Below, one piece after another: positions 1-6,382 of a DNA stretch of 7,491 nucleotides (the first letter of the stretch is position 1; each line of letters starts with the position of its first letter). The position numbers were made by a program, and so were the translations under genes. Source of the stretch: an uncultured beta proteobacterium. Its GTDB lineage: Bacteria; Pseudomonadota; Gammaproteobacteria; Burkholderiales; Rhodocyclaceae. The stretch lies in the NCBI GenBank assembly GCA_903932755.1, contig CAIZHL010000263.1:1-7491 (forward strand), given 5' to 3'. The notes beneath the pieces were generated by a model that did not search any database, was not told where the DNA came from, and was given only the letters and a program-made list of their open reading frames with translations.

Positions 1-15
1 CCGCACTGTTCCGGA

Positions 16-56
16 ATTGATTGCCTGGAGAATTCTCCAATGCGGCTACAATCAAT
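16..56. promoter_or_regulatory. Nested dyad symmetry and candidate promoter upstream of glgB
   Basis: A perfect 14-bp palindrome, TGGAGAATTCTCCA (26-39), lies inside a second inverted repeat, ATTGATTG (16-23) and CAATCAAT (49-56). A good -10-like hexamer, TACAAT (47-52, 5 of 6 to consensus), overlaps the right outer arm. The best -35-like match is TGGAGA (26-31), with a short 15-bp spacer and within the palindrome. This stretch is markedly AT-richer than its surroundings. The dyads are seen directly; a role as operator for glgB is inferred. The -35 is poor, so the promoter might need an activator. Confidence 0.45.
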
Positions 57-88
57 ACGATAGCAAAAACCGGTCTGAGTATATAACC

Positions 89-2254
89 ATGCCCGCCACT
101 GCCTGCGCCGCATTGCTCGAAGCGCGCGAACACGATCCCTTTTCCGTACTGGGCCTGCATGCCGAAGGTGCCGGGTGGCGCCTGCGGGTGTTTCGTCCGC
201 GCGCGAAAGCGGTTGCGCTGGAACTGGCGGATGGCAGCTGGGCGCCGCTGAAGCGTCGCAGCGGCACCGACATTTTCGAATGGCAGGGGACGGCGCCGCC
301 GACCCGGCCTTGGCGCCTGGACATCGACGGCGTGCGGCAGTACGACACCTATGCCTTCGTGCCGCAGCCCCCGGCGGACGACCTGTTCCTGTTCAATGCC
401 GGGCGCCTGCGCCAGGCCTGGCGCACCTTCGGTGCCGTGCCGGAAAGCCGTCATGGCATTGCCGGTACCTGTTTCCGGGTCTGGGCGCCGAATGCCGAAC
501 GCGTTTCCGTCGTCGGCGGCTTCAACGGCTGGGACGGCCGCGCGAACCCGATGGCGACCCTGGGTGATTCCGGCGTCTGGGAATTGTTCATTCCCGAGCT
601 GGCCGCCGGCGCCCTCTACCGTTTCGAAATGCGCCTGCGCGGCAGCGGCACGGTGAAGCTGAAAAGCGATCCCTGCGCGCGGGCTTTCGAGCGGCGTCCG
701 GCGACGGCCTGCTGCGTCGCCCCGGCTGCGGCCCACGCCTGGAAGGATGCGGCATGGATGCAGGCGCGCGCCCGCAGCGGTGAGACCGGCGCCTGGCTCG
801 CCGCGCCGATGAGCATTTACGAGATGCATCCGGGCAGCTGGATGCGCCATCCCGACAAGGGGTTCTACAGCTACCGCGAACTGGCCGCGCGCCTGACGCC
901 CTACCTGGTCGAGATGGGCTACACCCATGTCGAGTTCATGCCGCTGATGGAACATCCGCTCGACGAATCCTGGGGCTACCAGTGCACCGGATTCTTCGCG
1001 CCGAGTTCGCGCTTCGGCAGCGCCGACGACCTGCGCTTCCTGGTAGACAGCCTGCACCAGGCCGGCATCGGCGTCATCCTCGACTGGGTGCCGGGGCATT
1101 TTCCGGCCGACGACTGGGCGCTGGCGCATTACGACGGCACGGCGCTCTACGAGCACGAAGATCCGAAGCAGAAAATGCATCCCGACTGGGGCACCCACGT
1201 CTTCAACTACGGCCGCAACGAGGTCAGGAGCTTCCTGCTTTCCTCGGCCGCCTACTGGCTGTCCGAATTCCATGTCGATGCGCTGCGCGTCGATGCCGTC
1301 GCCTCGATGATCTACCTCGACTACTCGCGCAAGCCCGGCGAATGGACGCCGAACGTCCATGGCGGGCGCGAGAACCTCGAGGCCATCGCCTTCCTGCGCG
1401 AGATGAACGAGATGGTGCACGCCGACTATCCCGGCGCGCTGACCATCGCCGAGGAATCGACGGCCTGGCCGATGGTGTCGCGCCCGACCTGGCTCGGCGG
1501 CCTCGGCTTCTCGATGAAATGGAACATGGGCTGGATGAACGACACGCTGGACTACATGGCGCACGACCCGGTGTACCGGCGCTACAACCACGAGCGGCTG
1601 ACCTTCGGCCAGCTGTATGCCTACAGCGAGAATTTCGTCCTGCCGCTGTCGCACGACGAAGTGGTGCACGGCAAGAGCTCGCTGCTGGGCAAGATGCCCG
1701 GCGACGAATGGCAGCGCTTCGCCAACCTGCGGCTGCTGCTGGCCTACCAGATGATGGCGCCGGGCAAGAAGCTGCAGTTCATGGGCGCGGAACTCGGGCA
1801 GACCTGGGAGTGGCGGGCCGGCGAGGAACTGCCCTGGCATCTGCTGCAGTACCCCTTGCACGCAGGGGTGAAAGCCCTGGTGCGCGATCTCAACCGGTTG
1901 TATGTGGGTGAAGCGGCGCTGCATGAACTGGACTTTTCCCCCGAAGGTTTTCAGTGGATCGACTGCCATGATGCGGACCAGTCGGTGGTGGCCTGGTTGC
2001 GCCGCGGGCGCGACGGACGCCATGCCGTGGTGGTACTGAACTTCACGCCGGTGCCGCGCCACGACTATCGCCTCGGCGTGCCGCTGGCGCAGGACTATCT
2101 GGAGCGGATGAACACCGATTCGGCGCACTACGGCGGCAGCGACCTCGGCAACGGCGGCCGCGTCACGGCCCAAGCGACGGCCTGGATGGGCTTTCCCGCT
2201 TCGGTATCGCTGACCCTGCCACCGCTTGCCGCACTGGTGTTGCTGCCGGCCTGA
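89..2254 (+). CDS. glgB: 1,4-alpha-glucan branching enzyme (GlgB)
   Basis: GlgB cuts alpha-1,4-glucan chains and re-attaches the fragment through an alpha-1,6 bond, creating branches in cytoplasmic glycogen. The 721-residue product is close to the usual length of about 730. It has the full GH13 layout: an N1 beta-sandwich (about 1-110), a CBM48 module with the '[20 protein letters not shown]' signature (about 125-225), the (beta/alpha)8 barrel (about 240-610) and a C-terminal beta domain. Expected catalytic residues are present: nucleophile D402 in ALRVDAV, acid/base E455 in IAEES, and D523 in [12 protein letters not shown] chose the ATG at 89 because the protein aligns with the family from there ('[11 protein letters not shown]'). 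The frame is open back to a TTG at 17, but that stretch looks non-conserved and overlaps the promoter candidate. Only a weak GAG (77-79) serves as Shine-Dalgarno. No other glg gene is visible; glk lies nearby on the other strand. Confidence 0.97.
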   Translation: MPATACAALLEAREHDPFSVLGLHAEGAGWRLRVFRPRAKAVALELADGSWAPLKRRSGTDIFEWQGTAPPTRPWRLDIDGVRQYDTYAFVPQPPADDLFLFNAGRLRQAWRTFGAVPESRHGIAGTCFRVWAPNAERVSVVGGFNGWDGRANPMATLGDSGVWELFIPELAAGALYRFEMRLRGSGTVKLKSDPCARAFERRPATACCVAPAAAHAWKDAAWMQARARSGETGAWLAAPMSIYEMHPGSWMRHPDKGFYSYRELAARLTPYLVEMGYTHVEFMPLMEHPLDESWGYQCTGFFAPSSRFGSADDLRFLVDSLHQAGIGVILDWVPGHFPADDWALAHYDGTALYEHEDPKQKMHPDWGTHVFNYGRNEVRSFLLSSAAYWLSEFHVDALRVDAVASMIYLDYSRKPGEWTPNVHGGRENLEAIAFLREMNEMVHADYPGALTIAEESTAWPMVSRPTWLGGLGFSMKWNMGWMNDTLDYMAHDPVYRRYNHERLTFGQLYAYSENFVLPLSHDEVVHGKSSLLGKMPGDEWQRFANLRLLLAYQMMAPGKKLQFMGAELGQTWEWRAGEELPWHLLQYPLHAGVKALVRDLNRLYVGEAALHELDFSPEGFQWIDCHDADQSVVAWLRRGRDGRHAVVVLNFTPVPRHDYRLGVPLAQDYLERMNTDSAHYGGSDLGNGGRVTAQATAWMGFPASVSLTLPPLAALVLLPA

Positions 2255-2261
2255 GTCCGAT

Positions 2262-2624
2262 CTAGGCGCCCAACAGCCCGTCGGCGATCAAGCGGTCGAT
2301 TTCAGCTTCGGCCTGAACCCAGTCTTCCAGCGGATCGCCCGGCGTGAAGCCGCGACGCTCGGCGATGTGATAGGCGGCCACTTCGACGTAATTCCTGCGC
2401 TGTTCCGGCGCAACAACGGCGGGCTTTTTCGCGCGCGGACGCGCCGGCTTTGCGGCCGTCGCCTTCGGCACCGCTTTCGGCGTGGCCCTGGTTTTCGCGA
2501 CCGGTTCCGTTTTCGGTGCGGCTTTTGCCTTGGTCGCAGTCTTCGACTTTGCGACAGCTTTCGTCGCCGTCGTTACCGCAGGTTTCGCGGCTGCGGTTTT
2601 AGTAACGCTCTTTGTCGTTGCCAT
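2262..2624 (-). CDS. H1-like basic-tail protein with C-terminal DUF2934 domain
   Basis: A 120-residue, two-part protein. Residues 1 to about 72 are low-complexity Lys/Ala/Thr/Pro (15 Lys and 3 Arg, only one acidic residue), resembling bacterial histone H1-like or AlgP-type tails. Residues about 74-115 (from EQRRNYVEVAAYHIAERRG through DPLEDWVQAEAEID) match my recollection of the DUF2934 pattern: an 'AY.iaE.RG' helix, then 'DW.qAE.eI'. The start is the ATG at 2624 because a strong Shine-Dalgarno, AAGGAGGAG, sits 8 nt upstream. The frame stays open further back to 2702, but those residues have no tail character. DUF2934 has no assigned function that I know of. DNA binding or nucleoid association is inferred from the basic tail. 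It lies 81 bp downstream of glk on the same strand and ends 7 bp from the end of glgB. Confidence 0.82.
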   Translation of the reverse strand: MATTKSVTKTAAAKPAVTTATKAVAKSKTATKAKAAPKTEPVAKTRATPKAVPKATAAKPARPRAKKPAVVAPEQRRNYVEVAAYHIAERRGFTPGDPLEDWVQAEAEIDRLIADGLLGA

Positions 2625-2630
2625 CGTCTT

Positions 2631-2640
2631 CTCCTCCTTA
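2631..2640 (-). promoter_or_regulatory. Strong Shine-Dalgarno of the H1-like gene
   Basis: On the minus strand TAAGGAGGAG precedes GAAGACG and the ATG at 2624. It is the strongest ribosome binding site in the window and fixes the start of the small basic protein. A mini-hairpin, GCGG-AAA-CCGC (2643-2653), lies directly upstream of it. The strength suggests high expression, as expected for an abundant nucleoid-type protein (inference). Confidence 0.8.
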
Positions 2641-2660
2641 TTGCGGAAACCGCGTAGCTC

Positions 2661-2688
2661 CATGCTGCGCTCCCTGCATGACAGCATG
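2661..2688 (-). terminator. Stem-loop between glk and the H1-like gene
   Basis: CATGCTG (2661-2667) and CAGCATG (2682-2688) form a perfect 7-bp stem around a 14-nt loop, 18 bp past the glk stop codon. No T-run follows in the direction of transcription, so this is a weak terminator at best. It could equally be a processing or stability hairpin between the two genes. Confidence 0.25.
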
Positions 2689-2702
2689 TTGACACGCGTC
2701 AA
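2689..2702. promoter_or_regulatory. TTGAC-N4-GTCAA dyad upstream of the H1-like gene
   Basis: The 14 bp TTGACACGCGTCAA has 5-bp inverted arms and begins 3 bp past the glk stop codon. Read on the minus strand it supplies a good -35 hexamer, TTGACG (2702-2697). No convincing -10 sits 16-18 bp downstream (ATGCAG or TGCAGG). A separate promoter for the H1-like gene is therefore possible but unproven; the dyad could also be an operator. Confidence 0.25.
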
Positions 2703-2705
2703 GAG

Positions 2706-3644
2706 TCAGGTTCGTGCGAGCCGGAGTGCGCCGCGCAGGCCGAGCAGCGGATCCGTTGCGACATGGACCGGCATGCGCGCGGCGATCGCGGCGTGTTCGG
2801 CCTTGGCGTTGAAGGCGGCCAAAAAGCCGCTTTGCGGCAGCAGCGGCAGCAGCTTGGCGGCGATGCCGCCGGCGAGGAAGATGCCGCCGCGCGCCAGGCA
2901 GGCCAGCGCCATGTCGCCGGCGAAGGCGCCGTAGGCGGCGAGGAACAGTTCCAGCGTACGGCGTTCGCACGAGTCCGGATCGGCGGCAGCGCGGGTCGAA
3001 ATTTCCTGCGGAGCAACCTTTGCGCCGGTGAGGGCTTCGTGGATGGCGGCGAGCCCCGGCCCCGACACCACGCGTTCCCAGGTGACGCGGCCGTGCCGCC
3101 GCTGGAGGAAGGCCCACAGCGCCGCCTGCGCTTCGTCGGCCGGCGCGAAGGCAAGGTGGCCGCCTTCGCCGGGCAGGATGCGCCAGGAATCGCCTTGCGG
3201 CAGGACGATGGCCATGCCCAGACCGGTGCCGGCGCCGACCACGAGGCAGGGTGCTGCGGCCAGGGGTTCGCCTTGCTGCAGGGTGAAGCGTTGCGCCGGA
3301 GCAGAAGTGACGGCGCCCATCGCCGCGGCGGCGAAGTCGTTGGCCAGTTGCAGGCAGGGCAGCCCGAAGCGGGACGAGAGGGCCACGCTGTCGATCTCCC
3401 ATGGCAGGTTGGTCAGGCGTGCCGAGCGGCCGTCATCGGCGATCGGGCCGGCCAGGGCGAGGCAACCGCCGGCGACTTGGCCGGCATCGGTTTGCGTATC
3501 GGCGAGGAAGGTGGCAAGGACGGCGGCGAAATCCGGAAAGTCGGCGTTGGCGTAACGGCGATCGGCCTGCAACTCGCCATCCCGCGCCAGACCCAGCAGC
3601 GTCTTGGTGCCGCCGATGTCGCCGCAAAGAGTCAGTGCGGACAT
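2706..3644 (-). CDS. glk: Glucokinase (proteobacterial Glk family)
   Basis: Glk phosphorylates glucose with ATP to glucose 6-phosphate in the cytoplasm, feeding glycolysis or, via glucose 1-phosphate, glycogen synthesis. The product is 312 residues (E. coli Glk is 321). Visible motifs are the N-terminal phosphate loop GDIGGTK (8-14), the catalytic Asp103 in ANDF, the second nucleotide-binding loop VVGAGTGLG (135-143), glucose-contacting E160 and H163 in GEGGH, and E190 in TWERVVSG. LAGGIAAK (258-264) is the C-terminal adenosine motif. It looks like the Glk family rather than ROK, since the cysteine-rich ROK zinc motif is absent. The start at 3644 places GDIGGTK at the usual distance; the open frame extends upstream through repeat DNA and is not coding in appearance. 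The Shine-Dalgarno is weak (GAGA). It lies 124 bp downstream of thyA and may be co-transcribed with it. Confidence 0.95.
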   Translation of the reverse strand: MSALTLCGDIGGTKTLLGLARDGELQADRRYANADFPDFAAVLATFLADTQTDAGQVAGGCLALAGPIADDGRSARLTNLPWEIDSVALSSRFGLPCLQLANDFAAAAMGAVTSAPAQRFTLQQGEPLAAAPCLVVGAGTGLGMAIVLPQGDSWRILPGEGGHLAFAPADEAQAALWAFLQRRHGRVTWERVVSGPGLAAIHEALTGAKVAPQEISTRAAADPDSCERRTLELFLAAYGAFAGDMALACLARGGIFLAGGIAAKLLPLLPQSGFLAAFNAKAEHAAIAARMPVHVATDPLLGLRGALRLART

Positions 3645-3656
3645 CGGCGTCGATCT

Positions 3657-3706
3657 CACGGAAACACCGGGCAAGGCTTCACAGCGGCGAACGCCGGTGT
3701 TCCGTG
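3657..3706 (-). promoter_or_regulatory. Long imperfect hairpin in the glk 5' leader
   Basis: Positions 3657-3670 (CACGGAAACACCGG) pair with 3694-3706 (CCGGTGTTCCGTG): 13 base pairs with one bulged A and a 23-nt loop. A shorter stem, CGGCG-AA-CGCCG (3685-3696), uses part of the same arm, so the two folds exclude each other. The long stem ends 12 nt before the glk ATG, beside the weak ribosome binding site. Regulation of glk by this fold is inference; it may also simply be part of the adjoining repeat. Confidence 0.4.
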
Positions 3707-3714
3707 CCCGGGTT

Positions 3715-3746
3715 GTTCTGGATTCCGGCATTCGCCGGAATGACGG
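3715..3746. repeat. dRS3-like intergenic inverted repeat
   Basis: The core ATTCCGGCATTCGCCGGAAT (3722-3741) has two perfect 8-bp arms and a 4-nt loop, flanked by GTTCTGG and GACGG. It fits the ATTCC-N10-GGAAT shape of the neisserial dRS3 repeat and the related 'GTCATTCC...GGAATCCAG' elements scattered between genes of many beta- and gammaproteobacteria. One reading frame gives the 'MPSFRRMPESR' type peptide often seen as a spurious extension of annotated genes. It lies 23 bp after the thyA stop and may act as a transcript-end hairpin; a T-rich tail is missing. Confidence 0.7.
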
Positions 3747-3768
3747 CATGACACGGGATCGTTACCTT

Positions 3769-4584
3769 CTAGACCGCCACCGGCGCCGCGATGTGCGGCT
3801 GCGGGTCGTAGCCCTGCAGCGTGAAGTCCTCGTAGCGGAAGCCGAAGATGTCGGTCACCGCGGGGTTCAGCAGCATCGTGGGAGGCTGGCGCGGTTCGCG
3901 CGAGAGTTGCAGGCGGGCCTGCTCCATGTGGTTCGAGTAGAGGTGGCAGTCGCCGCCGGTCCAGACGAAATCGCCGGGGGCGAATTTGCACACCTGCGCC
4001 ACCATCATCGTGAACAGCGCATACGAAGCGATGTTGAAAGGCACGCCGAGGAAGATGTCGGCACTGCGCTGGTACAGCTGGCAACTGAGCCTGGGGGCCT
4101 GCCCCGGGCCCGCCGCCGGTGCGACATAGAACTGGAACAGGGCATGGCAGGGCGGCAGCTTCATCTGCGGGATGTCGGCCGGGTTCCAGGCCGAAACGAT
4201 GTGCCGGCGCGAATCCGGGTTCTGCTTCAGGCCGTCGATCAGCTGCGTGATCTGGTCGATCTCGCCGCCGTCGCCGCTTGGCCAGTGCCGCCACTGGTGG
4301 CCGTAGACGGGCCCGAGATCGCCGTCGGCATCGGCCCAGTCGTCCCAGATCGAAACGCCGTTTTCCTTCAGGTAGCGGATGTTGGTGTCGCCCTGGAGGA
4401 ACCACAGCAGTTCGTGGATGATCGAGCGCAGGTGCAGCTTCTTGGTGGTGAGGAGCGGAAACCCCGCGGCCAGGTCGAAGCGCATCTGCCAGCCGAACAC
4501 CGAGCGCGTGCCGGTGCCGGTGCGGTCGGATTTTTCCTGCCCGTGCTCCAGCACGTGGCGCATCAGATCGAGGTAGGGGCGCAT
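3769..4584 (-). CDS. thyA: Thymidylate synthase (ThyA)
   Basis: ThyA methylates dUMP to dTMP using 5,10-methylenetetrahydrofolate, releasing dihydrofolate; this is the only de novo route to dTMP in cells lacking ThyX. The 271-residue product can be followed along E. coli ThyA (264) from the first residue to the C-terminal APVAV. Key features are R21 in DRTGTGT, the nucleophile Cys146 in [12 protein letters not shown], the phosphate-binding SRR (125-127), D176 in [10 protein letters not shown]184 in PFNIASYA, and H214/Y216 in HLYSNHM. The extra length comes mainly from a Pro/Gly/Ala insertion (about 155-165) just after the catalytic strand. No clear Shine-Dalgarno precedes the ATG, but the alignment fixes this start. 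No folA gene follows directly; glk is the next gene. Confidence 0.98.
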   Translation of the reverse strand: MRPYLDLMRHVLEHGQEKSDRTGTGTRSVFGWQMRFDLAAGFPLLTTKKLHLRSIIHELLWFLQGDTNIRYLKENGVSIWDDWADADGDLGPVYGHQWRHWPSGDGGEIDQITQLIDGLKQNPDSRRHIVSAWNPADIPQMKLPPCHALFQFYVAPAAGPGQAPRLSCQLYQRSADIFLGVPFNIASYALFTMMVAQVCKFAPGDFVWTGGDCHLYSNHMEQARLQLSREPRQPPTMLLNPAVTDIFGFRYEDFTLQGYDPQPHIAAPVAV

Positions 4585-4619
4585 GAAAGTTGGCGATGGA
4601 ATGTTCTGGTCGGCGGCCC

Positions 4620-4648
4620 ATTTTAGAGTCTATTTCGGCAGGAATCAT
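4620..4648 (-). promoter_or_regulatory. Candidate thyA promoter
   Basis: On the minus strand a -10-like TAAAAT (4625-4620, 5 of 6) follows a poor -35-like ATGATT (4648-4643, 3 of 6) at 17-bp spacing. Transcription would start near 4613, giving a leader of about 29 nt before the thyA ATG. The position and AT content are right but the -35 is weak. Confidence 0.4.
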
Positions 4649-4792
4649 CGGCCACGGCTCTGCATGTTGCGGCGCACCCCGGAGCGGGAGGCCGGCCGCA
4701 TCCTGGCGGCATGCCTTTCCTGCAGCCTCCGGTCTGACCGGTTCCGGCAGCGCCCGCAGCCCGGCCCTTCTTGTAGAATCGCCGGCTAGGGA

Positions 4793-4821
4793 ATGACAGC
4801 GTATGCGCGACCGGTTATGCT
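4793..4821 (+). promoter_or_regulatory. Sigma70-type promoter for the PilZ-like gene
   Basis: The -35 ATGACA (4793-4798, 5 of 6) and the -10 TATGCT (4816-4821, 4 of 6) are separated by exactly 17 bp. The start of transcription would be near 4828, leaving a leader of about 28 nt with AAGG (4847-4850) placed 5 nt before the ATG at 4856. A second -10-like hexamer, TAGAAT (4774-4779), lies upstream but has no acceptable -35. Confidence 0.55.
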
Positions 4822-4855
4822 AGCGACGACCCACTGACCCACCGGCAAGGCTCCC

Positions 4856-6346
4856 ATGCTCGGATTATTTTCCAACAAGACCACCCATCCGCTGGCCGAT
4901 GCGCGCGAAGCCAAGCGCATTCTGGCCGAGGTCGCCAGTCGCGAGCCTTTGGGCGGGGTGGAGGATGCCGGGGCGTGGCTGGAGTCGCTTGCCGCCGACG
5001 ACAGTTTCAAGCTGGCGCAGCGCCTTGACCTGATCTTCAGGATCGACGAAGCCGCCGTGGCCCAGACGCGGCGCCTCGGGCGCGACTATCCCGCACTGGC
5101 CGGCGCCAATCGCGCGCAGGAAACGCGGCATTGGCAGGCCGGCCACGGCTACTGGCAACAGGTGGCCGCCGCCTATCTCGATTGCATGGCCCGCGCCCGC
5201 GCGGCTGAAAAGGATGCCGAAGCCATCCGCGTCCATCTGCCGCTGATGTATTGCCGGCTGATCAGCGCGCTGGCAGCCCAGCTCAAGTGGGACCAGTTCC
5301 ATTACGGGCCCGTCGAGCGCGAATACTGGAAGACGCTGGGCGGCATTTACCTTGCCGCGGTCGAAGCCAAGGCCGCACAGAAGCCCCTGCAGCTGTATGC
5401 CGGCCTGGCCGAGACCACGATCGAGGCGGAATACCTCAAGGTGCTGGTCTTTCACGCGGCATCGATGGACAATCTGCGGCCGCTGGAGATCGAGCTTGCC
5501 GAACGCTTCATCGCCTACTTCCTGCCCTTTTTTGCCCTGATCCGCGAACTCCGGCCGGAGAACGTGTATTGGGTGGATGTCGCCAAGCCCCTGCCGCCGA
5601 CGCGGCTGGCCAAGGTGCCCGAAATCACGCCGACCCTGCGCTTTTTCAATGGCACGCGGGCGGTGGATGCGGTGAAGAAGACCATCGAGCAGATTCGCGG
5701 CGAAAACCGCGTGCCGCCGGGCATCAATCTCGGGGCGCAGTACAAGATCGACGCGGTGATCCCTGTGCTGGAACACCTGGCGTTGTGTTGGGCGCCGAAG
5801 CCGCCGATGCGCGGCGATGCGCGGCATCGGATCAACGCTCCGCTGCGGGTGGTGAACGGACTGGCAACCGTGCATCACCGGCTTTCGGGGCGCAGCAACG
5901 GCACCGACGGCATCGAATCCTGGGTGGTCGACGATGTCAGCCTCGGCGGCCTGGGCGCCCAGGCCACAATATCGAATCCGGACTGGATCCGCATCGGCGG
6001 CCTGATCGGCGTGCAGCCCGACGGTGGCGACAACTGGCTGATCGGCATCGTCCGCCGCTACGTGCGCACCGGTCAGAAGCAGGCCTCGGTCGGCATCCAG
6101 ACGGTGTCGAAAGCGCCGCGCGCGGTGGTCGCCGATGCCGGAGGGATCTACACCGAGGCCCTGCTGCTCGATGTTCCCGAGGTCGGCGAGTACGCGCGCA
6201 TGGCGCTGCCGCCCAATGCGCTCGAAGACAAGGTGGCGCTGCTGTTCCCGGTCGACGACAAGAATGCCCGCCTGCACCCGCGCGAGATCCTGGTCACCGG
6301 TCCCGACTTCGTCATCGCCAACTTCTTCGTGCAGTCCTACAGCTGA
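4856..6346 (+). CDS. Conserved-type hypothetical protein with PilZ-like domain
   Basis: A 496-residue cytoplasmic protein with no signal peptide or convincing membrane segment. I do not recognise it by name. Residues 1 to about 310 look largely helical (for example 95-145 and 160-235) and match no domain I can name. Residues about 315-425 resemble a PilZ fold: R319-x3-R323 in MRGDARHR is followed 37 residues later by D360-x-S362-x-x-G365 in DDVSLGG, which is the (D/N)xSxxG signature. Beta-rich 'NWLIGIVRRYVR' and 'QASVGIQTVS' then fit the strands where PilZ proteins carry the second half of the barrel. Together these are the known c-di-GMP contact motifs. A further C-terminal region (about 430-496) is also unassigned. 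The start is supported by AAGG 5 nt upstream and a promoter. It is a single-gene unit between divergent thyA and convergent mog. Gene reality is near certain; c-di-GMP binding is probable, its output unknown. Confidence 0.9.
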   Translation: MLGLFSNKTTHPLADAREAKRILAEVASREPLGGVEDAGAWLESLAADDSFKLAQRLDLIFRIDEAAVAQTRRLGRDYPALAGANRAQETRHWQAGHGYWQQVAAAYLDCMARARAAEKDAEAIRVHLPLMYCRLISALAAQLKWDQFHYGPVEREYWKTLGGIYLAAVEAKAAQKPLQLYAGLAETTIEAEYLKVLVFHAASMDNLRPLEIELAERFIAYFLPFFALIRELRPENVYWVDVAKPLPPTRLAKVPEITPTLRFFNGTRAVDAVKKTIEQIRGENRVPPGINLGAQYKIDAVIPVLEHLALCWAPKPPMRGDARHRINAPLRVVNGLATVHHRLSGRSNGTDGIESWVVDDVSLGGLGAQATISNPDWIRIGGLIGVQPDGGDNWLIGIVRRYVRTGQKQASVGIQTVSKAPRAVVADAGGIYTEALLLDVPEVGEYARMALPPNALEDKVALLFPVDDKNARLHPREILVTGPDFVIANFFVQSYS

Positions 6347-6359
6347 TCCGGCACGCGGT

Positions 6360-6382
6360 GCGCGCCGCCTATTTCGGCGCGC
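6360..6382. terminator. Shared stem-loop between convergent PilZ-like gene and mog
   Basis: GCGCGCCG (6360-6367) pairs perfectly with CGGCGCGC (6375-6382) across a 7-nt loop. It lies 13 bp after the stop of the plus-strand gene, and its loop contains most of the mog stop codon (6369-6371). No U-tract follows on either strand, so intrinsic termination would be weak. It could act as a two-way 3'-end stabilising structure. Confidence 0.4.

Noticed and set aside
17..88. N-terminal extension of GlgB from the TTG at 17
   Set aside because: The extra 24 residues have no family counterpart, the TTG has no ribosome binding site, and the stretch is AT-rich and holds the dyads and -10 candidate.
982..1911. 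309-codon alternate frame inside glgB
   Set aside because: It is Arg/Ala-rich, lies wholly inside the catalytic barrel of glgB and has no independent signal.
2625..2702. Upstream start for the H1-like protein at 2702
   Set aside because: The strong AAGGAGGAG lies inside this extension and points to the ATG at 2624; the extension lacks the Lys/Ala character of the tail.
2482..2934. 150-residue hydrophobic open frame that could be read as a membrane protein
   Set aside because: The Val/Ala/Phe-rich start is the reverse strand of the Lys/Ala/Thr codons of the H1-like tail, and the rest is opposite glk.
2763..3743. 326-codon plus-strand open frame opposite glk
   Set aside because: It covers the clearly real glk on the other strand, is low-complexity in Gly/Arg/Ala, and shows no recognisable motif.
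3604..4626. 340-codon plus-strand open frame opposite thyA
   Set aside because: It lies antisense to the unmistakable thyA gene and runs through the intergenic repeat; composition is typical of a shadow frame.
3656..4648. 330-codon minus-strand frame overlapping thyA in another frame
   Set aside because: It is Arg/Pro/His-rich, out of frame with thyA, and its C-terminus is translated repeat DNA.
4865..6277. 470-codon open frame antisense to the PilZ-like gene
   Set aside because: It is the mirror of a GC-rich coding frame: Arg/His/Gly/Gln-rich, no domain, no good ribosome binding site. The + strand protein has a promoter, a Shine-Dalgarno and a PilZ-type signature.
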